Part shown: piece after piece, positions 16,308 through 21,969 of the stretch | Layout of the letters: every line of letters starts with the position of its first letter | How positions within the stretch are numbered: position 1 is the first letter of the stretch | Source of the DNA: an uncultured Lachnospiraceae bacterium | Lineage (GTDB): Bacteria; Bacillota_A; Clostridia; Lachnospirales; Lachnospiraceae | Length of the DNA stretch: 21,969 nucleotides | Direction of reading: 5' to 3' | Assembly: GCA_910587495.1 (NCBI GenBank) | Contig: CAJUMT010000027.1 | Coordinates: forward strand, 1-21,969 | Made by a program: the position numbers and the translations under genes | The notes under the pieces: model-generated | Seen by the model: the letters and a program-made list of their open reading frames with translations, nothing else | The model's database searches: none | What the model was told of the DNA's origin: nothing

Positions 16308-17093
16308 CTATTTAAAAATTTCCTCACTTTTTATAATTTCATACGCTGTATACGCCCGGTCAAAATGATAACCCAGCTTTTCCGCCAGGGCCAAAGACCA
16401 TTTATTCTGGGCGTCCCAGCTGGGATACCAGCCGCGTTTTTGGCATTCCAGAATCAATTTTGCTCCGCATATGCAGGCCAGACCCCTTCTTCTGTAGTCT
16501 TCTCTGGTATCAATCTCAACCTCTATCCCGCTCATATAGCCGGAATAAGAAGACGCGCCTGATACGGGTTCTTCGTCTTTCAGGATCACCACTCCCAGCC
16601 CATATTTCTGGTACGCCGCATAATCCGCATACTGCGCTACCCAGTCCCGGCACCAGTTGATCTGGCGGCAGCGCAGAAATAATGTTTTTTCCATCAGTTT
16701 CAAAGTGTATCCGTCGGGCAGTCCGTCCACAATCGCCCATAATTTTTCCTCGTCAAATACATCCGGTTCTTTCTTAAGCGCATACCGGACAACTTTTCTT
16801 GCATTCTCCCGGCAGCATGTTTCGATCAGGGAAGCCCAGCTTTTGTCCTTTGGAACCATGATTATAAAATCCTGCCTGCGCGCCCCATACAGAACCATCT
16901 CTCTATTCGGCCTTCCCGCCAAAAAGCAGAAGTCTCCCAATAAAGCCATGGCAGAGGACGGCGCCTCCAAGGAATCCACATAAATCTCCCCCATCACGCC
17001 TTGCAGGCATGACCATATCATACTTTCCTGCCATCCCTCAAATAAGGCGGATACATTCCCCAACGAACCGGTAGTTTTTACTCTTTTAATCAT
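16308..17093 (-). CDS. GNAT-family N-acetyltransferase
   Basis: This 261-residue protein has a C-terminal GNAT fold that transfers acetyl groups from acetyl-CoA. The acetyl-CoA-binding motif A is visible as IEVEIDTREDYRRRGLACICGAKLI at about residues 190-214, with the RRRGLA pyrophosphate loop. It is followed by WDAQNKWSLALAEKLGY (about 225-241), the usual N-x-x-S/A-x-x-x-A-x-K-x-G-F motif B. The long N-terminal half with scattered cysteines and tryptophans matches the larger GNAT forms found in Firmicutes. The acceptor is not known. The start ATG 17091-17093 has only a weak GGGCGG upstream. It is in the same direction as the nucleotidyltransferase pair, 38 bp downstream, so they may share a transcript. 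Confidence 0.85.
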   Translation of the reverse strand: MIKRVKTTGSLGNVSALFEGWQESMIWSCLQGVMGEIYVDSLEAPSSAMALLGDFCFLAGRPNREMVLYGARRQDFIIMVPKDKSWASLIETCCRENARKVVRYALKKEPDVFDEEKLWAIVDGLPDGYTLKLMEKTLFLRCRQINWCRDWVAQYADYAAYQKYGLGVVILKDEEPVSGASSYSGYMSGIEVEIDTREDYRRRGLACICGAKLILECQKRGWYPSWDAQNKWSLALAEKLGYHFDRAYTAYEIIKSEEIFK

Positions 17094-17131
17094 TTTAAAT
17101 TCGCCGCCCGACCTTTTCGCAAACTCATCAA

Positions 17132-17899
17132 TTAGTTTGTATCGATCACTTCCCTGAAAATCTCATTCAACGCAGCCCAGTCCTTATTATGGTCATCTGG
17201 CAGACTGTCTGCTATCTTCTTTTGTCTCGCAGTCTCGAATTCGATAAATGTTCTGATCACCGGTATATGGATATTCTCTTCCCCTTCTGTCGTTTTCTTC
17301 TTTCTCTCAAGCAGTTCGCCGACAGCAATTTTAAGTTCCTGCGGCATATCCAGTTTCAGCAACTCGTCAAATAATACCGGCGGCGCCATGTGATATTTCT
17401 CGATAAACTGTGCTGCAAACAGCGGACGAAGCGCATAAAAATATTTCTTATACCGAACGGTCTCACCGAGCAGATAGCCCTGCAGTGTACTGTTTGCTGT
17501 TCCATAATAGTGATAAACAGCCGCTTTCTCAGAAAAATACTGTTTTGAAACTTCCCGTATTTTCTCCCATGCCTTTGTTGTGCGATAAACAATCGGGGAG
17601 CCGCTCCATTCAAACAGCGTGGCATTCCCTCTGGCAAATTGACGCAGGGCTTTCTTCAGATCCCAGCCGTTGATATCAAGCACTTCATCTAATTGCCATT
17701 CAATCACATCTCTTGGCTCATTCAGCAAAAGATAATCTTCTTTTGGCCTCACATAAACAAATCTCACATCGTAATCGCTGTCCGGGGACGCAAAGCCCCA
17801 GGCCCTGCTTCCGGATTCTACCGCATGCAGAATCCGAACACCTTCTTTTTCTTCTATCCTGTCCAGCTTTTCGCTGATTTCCTTTTCTATATTTCTCAT
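17132..17899 (-). CDS. RlaP-like nucleotidyltransferase, second of a pair
   Basis: This 255-residue protein belongs to the polymerase-beta-type nucleotidyltransferase superfamily, in the group often annotated as RNA repair pathway polymerase-beta/RlaP (PF10127). The core is ESGSRAWGFASPDSDYDVRF: glycine-serine G30-S31 and metal-binding D42 and D44. A helical C-terminal part follows, including FARGNATLFEWSGSPIVY and YYGTANSTLQGYLLG, typical of that family. The third metal-binding acid is not certain by eye. The start overlaps the stop of the upstream paralogue by four bases (ATGA), so translation is coupled. The substrate is unknown; family context suggests nucleotide addition to nucleic acid, perhaps damaged RNA, but that is inference. 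Confidence 0.82.
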   Translation of the reverse strand: MRNIEKEISEKLDRIEEKEGVRILHAVESGSRAWGFASPDSDYDVRFVYVRPKEDYLLLNEPRDVIEWQLDEVLDINGWDLKKALRQFARGNATLFEWSGSPIVYRTTKAWEKIREVSKQYFSEKAAVYHYYGTANSTLQGYLLGETVRYKKYFYALRPLFAAQFIEKYHMAPPVLFDELLKLDMPQELKIAVGELLERKKKTTEGEENIHIPVIRTFIEFETARQKKIADSLPDDHNKDWAALNEIFREVIDTN

Positions 17900-18918
17900 A
17901 ACAGCTCCCTCGTCACAGCATACCGGTTTATGCGCTCCACAAAATGTTCCACTGCCCTCATATCCGGGTTATCCGGAAGCTTTGTCTTTTCAGCCGCCTC
18001 ATCAAGTCTATGCTCGTATTCCTCCAGCAGTTCATAAAATGCCGAAGAAAATGTCCCGTCAGCCAGCATATAATCTCCGCGCCGTATAGCCTGAAGAAGC
18101 GGCAGGTCATTTGTTCTGTGCGTGATAATCTCGCCCTTCTCCAGTATATCAATTGCCATCATAAAAAGCCGGATCAGATGCATCGCATGCTTGTTCAGGT
18201 GGTTGTCATCCTTCTTTTTATTACGCTTTCCGATCTTGTCATAATCACGCACAACAGTCCGCATCGTCCCCCACAGATCAGTATAATCTCGTAAAGGAAA
18301 ATGCTTATAATCAGCATCCACAAATATCTCCGTATCCAGTTCCTGGTTCTCCGACTTATCGATATAAAGCCGTATGCTTCCGGCATCTTTCCCGGAATAT
18401 CTGCGGTTAAAATCATCCAGCGCATGCAACACCGATTTTAAGATATGCTTCTCTCTGTCACTTTGCGGCAATGTATCTCTGGCCAGCGCATTCTGCAGGC
18501 GGCGCAGCTGCGCATCTGCATATCCGCCAAAAGACTTGATAGCCCGTTTGGAAAGAAACATGCGACTATTGTCAATAAGCTCCTGTCCGAGTTCGGATTT
18601 TATAAGATACTGCTCCTCATCAAGCCCCAGCAGCTCACATGTGTTTGGATTGCATTCCAGAAGGAGCTTCACAAGTTTATTAAATCCATAGATGACGGTA
18701 TCCGTTTTATCATCCTCATACTGTTCAAATTTTGTAAGCCCGATCAGATCAGAAGGAATCTGTAATGTTACACCCCGGAGATCAATATCACTGTCTTCGT
18801 TGCTGGTTCCATAGGCATAGCTTCCGCCAACACCCAAAAGCATTATGCGATTTCCCAGCCGTTCATTGTTTCGGATAAAATCGTATTCTATTGTCTGCAG
18901 AAGCGCTTTGAAATCCAT
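17896..18918 (-). CDS. RlaP-like nucleotidyltransferase, first of a pair
   Basis: This 340-residue protein starts at the ATG at 18916-18918 with AGGGTGG upstream. It contains the nucleotidyltransferase core GVGGSYAYGTSNEDSDIDLRGV, with G32-S33 and metal ligands D44 and D46, followed by NPNTCELLGLDEEQYL (about 93-108), the counterpart of NATLFEW in the downstream gene. A long helical C-terminal region has the basic KIGKRNKKKDDNHLNKHAMHLIRL segment, which could contact nucleic acid. The two genes share domain order but are strongly diverged and differ in length by 85 residues, suggesting an old duplication and perhaps a heteromeric pair. Function is not established; RNA end repair or tRNA-like nucleotide addition are the leading ideas for the family. 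Confidence 0.82.
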   Translation of the reverse strand: MDFKALLQTIEYDFIRNNERLGNRIMLLGVGGSYAYGTSNEDSDIDLRGVTLQIPSDLIGLTKFEQYEDDKTDTVIYGFNKLVKLLLECNPNTCELLGLDEEQYLIKSELGQELIDNSRMFLSKRAIKSFGGYADAQLRRLQNALARDTLPQSDREKHILKSVLHALDDFNRRYSGKDAGSIRLYIDKSENQELDTEIFVDADYKHFPLRDYTDLWGTMRTVVRDYDKIGKRNKKKDDNHLNKHAMHLIRLFMMAIDILEKGEIITHRTNDLPLLQAIRRGDYMLADGTFSSAFYELLEEYEHRLDEAAEKTKLPDNPDMRAVEHFVERINRYAVTRELL

Positions 18919-18952
18919 ATATCATTCCACCCTATATTGTTTGTATTTTGAA

Positions 18953-19156
18953 TCAAAACTTTAGCTTAGAAAAATCAATTTCCAGACTGCCATAAATGTT
19001 GACTTTGATCGTATCACTAAAAGAAAAAATAGCAGGTGCCGCGGCTTACTCCATATCATAGACAAGAATAACCTGCTTGATCTCCGCCCTGCTGCCATCC
19101 GGCAGATTATAAATATCTTCCATGGTATAATGTTTCTGTGCCGACACTGATGACAT
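18953..19156 (-). pseudogene. Uma2-family (DUF820) nuclease-fold gene, internally deleted and interrupted relic
   Basis: The ATG at 19154-19156 opens a frame that reads MSSVSAQKHYTMEDIYNLPD and GSRAEI, the typical Uma2 N-terminus (YTxEDxxxLPDGxRAE). It then jumps to KQVILVYDME, a TAA stop (19046-19048), and in the same frame APAIFSFSDTIKVNIYGS and LEIDFSKLKF ending at TGA (18953-18955), the typical Uma2 C-terminus. The family is about 180-190 residues long; only 67 sense-or-stop positions before the final stop remain, so roughly 120 central residues, including the PD-(D/E)XK catalytic core, are gone. No intact protein can be made. It lies directly upstream of the nucleotidyltransferase pair. 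With the promoter below, it accounts for the otherwise gene-free 18919-19291 interval. Confidence 0.75.
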
Positions 19157-19229
19157 TGCGTCGCTACATTTTCATAAAAAAAAATAAATTTTATGCTGCT
19201 ATTATACATGATTAAGAGAAAAATATATA

Positions 19230-19258
19230 TTGATTTTTCCATAGATATATGATATGTT
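19230..19258 (+). promoter_or_regulatory. possible promoter of the plus-strand methylase
   Basis: TTGATT (19230-19235) and TATGTT (19253-19258) are 17 bp apart and lie about 33 bp before the TTG start. The region is very AT-rich, so chance matches are likely. Confidence 0.35.
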
Positions 19259-19291
19259 TATTTTATCCAGAAGAATCAAAAGGAGAATTAA

Positions 19292-20005
19292 TTGTTTAGC
19301 ACAAATACACACAAATTTAAACTATTTAATGAAGATAATTTATCTTTTATGAAAAGACTTCCAAGCTCATCTATTGATCTAATATTAACTGATCCACCCT
19401 ACAATTTAGCCCCTTTTTCTCGAGGTAATATACATCTTGCCAATGGAAGAATCATTCACAACGATATTGCATCATGGGACAAAATTCCTATAATCCCCCG
19501 CAATTACATTGAACCATTCACACGCGTACTTAAACCAACCGGAAATATATTTATTTTTACCAGTTATTCACTTCTGGGACAATGGTATGATGCGTTTAAT
19601 CCTGTCTTTTCTACATTTCAAATTTTTGTATGGCACAAAACAACACCAACTCAAAGTGTATGTAAAAACAGTTTTTTAAACAGCTGCGAACTCATTATAT
19701 GTTTATGGAACAAAGGCCATACATGGAATTTTTCATCTCAATCACAAATGCATAACTTCTTTGAGTGTCCATCATGTACATACCCCGAAAAAATAATTTC
19801 TCCAAAACATCCTACGCAAAAGCCGCTTGCATTAATAGAACACCTTTTATTAATCGCCTCCACCCCCCATGATATAATTTTTGATCCCTTTATGGGTGTT
19901 GGCACAACTGGTGAAGCTGCCTTAAAAAATAATCGTAGGTTTATTGGTACAGATATTAATAACGCTTATGTAAAAGCATCATTAAGAAGATTAGCTGATT
20001 ATTAG
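19292..20005 (+). CDS. beta-class DNA (N6-adenine or N4-cytosine) methyltransferase
   Basis: This 237-residue protein starts at a TTG (19292) with AGGAGA seven bases upstream. Motif order identifies the beta class: catalytic motif IV DPPYNL comes first (D34-Y37, in LTDPPYNLAPFS). The SAM-binding motif I comes last (FDPFMGVGTTGEAAL, from D198), preceded by HPTQKPLALIEHLL, the family's motif X. DPPY suits amino methylation of adenine, though N4-cytosine cannot be excluded. A cluster of cysteines near residues 158-163 (FFECPSCTYPE) is unusual. It converges on the RsrI-like methylase with only 3 bp between the stop codons. It could be a second protective enzyme of the EcoRI-like system or the remnant of another system. 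The target is unknown. Confidence 0.88.
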   Translation: MFSTNTHKFKLFNEDNLSFMKRLPSSSIDLILTDPPYNLAPFSRGNIHLANGRIIHNDIASWDKIPIIPRNYIEPFTRVLKPTGNIFIFTSYSLLGQWYDAFNPVFSTFQIFVWHKTTPTQSVCKNSFLNSCELIICLWNKGHTWNFSSQSQMHNFFECPSCTYPEKIISPKHPTQKPLALIEHLLLIASTPHDIIFDPFMGVGTTGEAALKNNRRFIGTDINNAYVKASLRRLADY

Positions 20006-20008
20006 TCA

Positions 20009-20962
20009 TTAATTTTTCGCATCGTTTATACGATTATTTATTTCATTGAAAAAATCCATCAAATCCGTATTTATTACAAATAGCTTTGCCAAATCCGTAT
20101 GATTCATATTTTCCAGGTGTTTTGAAAAGTACACTTTTGATTCAGCATCTTTGTCACACATTATGCAATTGCGTTTTTCCTCAATACATACTCTGCCTGT
20201 TGTACCACTGCCTGCAAAAAAATCCAGGACTATTGAATCTGGATATGATAATGCTTTTACAAGTCTTCGTATAACTTCTAAAGGTTTCTGTGTCGGATGC
20301 CCTACCCTTTCAAGTGAATTTCCATTCAGTCTTCCCATTTCCCATACATTTGTAGGGTTTTTACCTTTGCGTACATTATCTGGATTTAATCTCTTATCTT
20401 TTAATGCCGACGCCAAATCCTTTTCACTATATTTCACTCTGACTGAATCCAAATCAAAATAGTATTTATCGGACTTAGCAAACCATATAATTTCTTCGTG
20501 TCTATTAGCAAAGTATCTATGTGCGGACATTCCGTTTTTATAATACCATATAATAGTATTTACCAACCGAAACTTAGTTTTGTGACGGCAATGATATATA
20601 ATCTCAATCAAGTCACCACTCTTTACATCCTGAAATTGTGTCCCGCCAAAAATAACCATATTACCATTTTTTGATAATACCCGATAAGCTTCATCAATCC
20701 ATTTTGAAGCCCATTCAATATAATTCTCATATGTATCCCATGTTGCCAAATCCAGATTATATGGCGGATCAATTAAGATCAGCTGTACCGATTCATTAGG
20801 CAGCCTCTCTAATGTTTCCATACAGTCTTCATTAAAAAAAATACAATTCGTCACATCCGGGATATTAAAATCCACACTGGTTTTATGTTTTATATTATTT
20901 GAGTTCATTCTGTTTATTGACATCAAACCAGAATTATTATGCGATTTATTATGTATTGCCAT
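20009..20962 (-). CDS. M.RsrI-like adenine methyltransferase, probable GAATTC-specific
   Basis: This 317-residue protein transfers methyl groups from SAM to DNA adenine. It is beta class: motif IV DPPYNL (D65-Y68), target-recognition region with YKNGMSAHRYFANRHEEIIWF, NPTNVWEMGRLNGNSLERVG and HPTQKP, then motif I LDFFAGSGTTGRV (F249-G253 loop). These segments closely resemble what I remember of M.RsrI, the Rhodobacter methylase for GAATTC, including the N-terminal SHHNAG/SHNNSG-like tail, and do not resemble M.EcoRI. The ATG at 20960-20962 lies 4 bp after the endonuclease stop, with its AAAAGGAGAAA ribosome site inside the end of that gene, so the two are cotranscribed and probably coupled. 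It should protect the host from the EcoRI-like enzyme upstream. Confidence 0.93.
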   Translation of the reverse strand: MAIHNKSHNNSGLMSINRMNSNNIKHKTSVDFNIPDVTNCIFFNEDCMETLERLPNESVQLILIDPPYNLDLATWDTYENYIEWASKWIDEAYRVLSKNGNMVIFGGTQFQDVKSGDLIEIIYHCRHKTKFRLVNTIIWYYKNGMSAHRYFANRHEEIIWFAKSDKYYFDLDSVRVKYSEKDLASALKDKRLNPDNVRKGKNPTNVWEMGRLNGNSLERVGHPTQKPLEVIRRLVKALSYPDSIVLDFFAGSGTTGRVCIEEKRNCIMCDKDAESKVYFSKHLENMNHTDLAKLFVINTDLMDFFNEINNRINDAKN

Positions 20963-20966
20963 TTGC

Positions 20967-21806
20967 CTAATTTCTCCTTTTACCTGTAAGCTGCTTAAAT
21001 AAATCCTTTCCCAACATTTTCAAAGATGTTCTTGCTACTTCAAGCATAATATCTATCATTTCATTTTTATCCCAATGTTCACCATCACTTTGCGCATAAA
21101 TAGATGCTGCTTGAAGCATTATATTACGATTATTGCATGATATAAATTTATTCTCGCACAGATTTGTATTTATCGGCATTCCATAATTAGCAGCAGTTAA
21201 CCTATCCAACCTGTTAAGAGCGCCATTATTATAGGTCAACACTACCTTTCTACCATCCGGTCGTTCAATTGTAATATCATGCGTCAAAAAATTGGAACCT
21301 TCTAAAAATAAAACATACGGAAAATATGATTCAGATAACATAAAATTCGCTATTTCAGAAATATTCTTATGTGATCTTTCTATTGCATTCCCCGCAACCA
21401 TAAGATCCTGATCATTATTTTTCCCAACTAGCTTTCCTTTTTTAATATTCTCAATATCTTTGCCCTGGTGTTTTGCTTCTGATACTAATACCACTCTCCA
21501 GTTACCGTTGTCGTCTTTTACTTCAATGATTCCGCCATCTGGTATTATTCTGGCATTACTAACATACAGCGTTTGTCCAAGGTCTTTATCCACTTTTCGA
21601 AGAGCCTCATTAATTTCTTTTTTTGCAATATCCTTCCTATATCTAAATGACAGCATTGGAAATTCTTTTTCAAGCCTATTCTTAACCACATGTGAATTAT
21701 TAAACACATCTGTATCATTTTGTTGTGCCTCTTCGCCAAATATTCCTACAACTCCATGCGTTTTTTTATGTTGCATGGTTAATCTATTTGATTGCTTCTT
21801 TTCCAT
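20967..21806 (-). CDS. EcoRI-family type II restriction endonuclease
   Basis: This 279-residue protein aligns end to end with R.EcoRI (277 residues). Shared stretches include KKQSNRLT, LSFRYR, EINEAL, DQDLM-AGNAIERSHKNISE, IANFMLSES-FPYVLFLEGSN and LNRLDRLTAANYGMPIN. The PD-(D/E)XK active site is complete: D90 in IPDGG, then E110 and K112 in VSEAKHQGKD, each one position lower than in EcoRI (D91, E111, K113). The sequence-reading loop AGNAIERS (N140, A141, E143, R144 here) is identical, so cleavage at GAATTC is expected. ATG 21804-21806 has AAGGAAG upstream. It is transcribed ahead of the M.RsrI-like methylase, the same order as in EcoRI. No controller (C) protein gene is visible. Confidence 0.95.
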   Translation of the reverse strand: MEKKQSNRLTMQHKKTHGVVGIFGEEAQQNDTDVFNNSHVVKNRLEKEFPMLSFRYRKDIAKKEINEALRKVDKDLGQTLYVSNARIIPDGGIIEVKDDNGNWRVVLVSEAKHQGKDIENIKKGKLVGKNNDQDLMVAGNAIERSHKNISEIANFMLSESYFPYVLFLEGSNFLTHDITIERPDGRKVVLTYNNGALNRLDRLTAANYGMPINTNLCENKFISCNNRNIMLQAASIYAQSDGEHWDKNEMIDIMLEVARTSLKMLGKDLFKQLTGKRRN

Positions 21807-21870
21807 TAATTATCTTCCTTTTTTATAAGCAATGTTTTTAATCTAAATCGCTACGTCTCAAATTATTATT

Positions 21871-21899
21871 ATTGTATCAAGTGAAAACCGATACGTCAA
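21871..21899 (-). promoter_or_regulatory. promoter of the restriction-modification operon
   Basis: On the minus strand TTGACG (21894-21899) is followed after 17 bp by TACAAT (21871-21876), about 65 bp before the endonuclease start. No other minus-strand gene is seen between it and the start, so it probably drives both the endonuclease and the methylase. Confidence 0.65.
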
Positions 21900-21969
21900 T
21901 ATTTTCAAATAAACTGGATAGTGTAACTTTACTTTCGGGTTTGACTGGTCGGAATCCACCACAGATGTT

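Noticed and set aside
18961..19242. 93-codon minus-strand open frame
   Set aside because: It runs through the Uma2 relic in a different frame, has no ribosome site and its sequence is low-complexity hydrophobic; the Uma2 frame explains the region better.
1..21969. CRISPR array, tRNA, rRNA or complete insertion sequence
   Set aside because: No regular spaced repeats, no tRNA cloverleaf, no rRNA-like stretches and no transposase gene were seen on either strand.

Overview
The window looks like chromosome of a gut-type, spore-forming Firmicute, most likely a Lachnospiraceae-like clostridium. The reasons are the spore-maturation gene spmB, strong AGGAGG-type ribosome binding sites, TTGACA/TATAAT promoters, frequent TTG/GTG starts and a carbohydrate-use island. 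The assignment rests on gene content only.

Layout. (1) 1-4.4 kb, all minus strand: the 5' part of metG (runs off the left edge), a solitary spmB, and a large J-domain/TPR protein. (2) 4.4-16.3 kb, a sugar-utilisation island: a GH172 (DUF2961) glycosidase and a LacI-family regulator; a marR-MATE efflux cassette with an operator palindrome and two 39-nt direct repeats; then a 275-bp divergent control region. That region drives an EIIBCA PTS permease leftward and a HAD phosphatase, a GH13_4 amylosucrase-like enzyme and a GH36 alpha-galactosidase rightward. Both divergent promoters are consensus-like, and each has a related LacI-type operator at its transcription start, so one repressor plausibly controls import and catabolism together. 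The natural model is uptake of a sucrose-like or alpha-galactosyl sugar, dephosphorylation and glycosidic cleavage; the exact substrate is inference. (3) 16.3-18.9 kb, minus strand: a GNAT acetyltransferase and two overlapping nucleotidyltransferases of the RlaP-like type. (4) 18.95-19.16 kb: a decayed Uma2-family nuclease gene. (5) 19.29-21.81 kb: a visibly AT-rich restriction-modification island. It holds an EcoRI-family endonuclease, an M.RsrI-like beta-class adenine methylase just downstream, and a second beta-class methylase converging on them with a 3-bp gap.

Most interesting points. The amylosucrase-like enzyme keeps the catalytic nucleophile (D260) and the His-Asp pair (H369, D370) but has Lys302 where the acid/base Glu belongs, a one-base change that should abolish normal catalysis. 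The R-M island encodes an EcoRI-type GAATTC system with a Rhodobacter-type methylase plus a third enzyme of unknown target. The Uma2 gene is an in-frame relic: its N- and C-termini are joined by a large deletion and interrupted by a stop. I saw no rRNA, tRNA, CRISPR array or complete insertion sequence.
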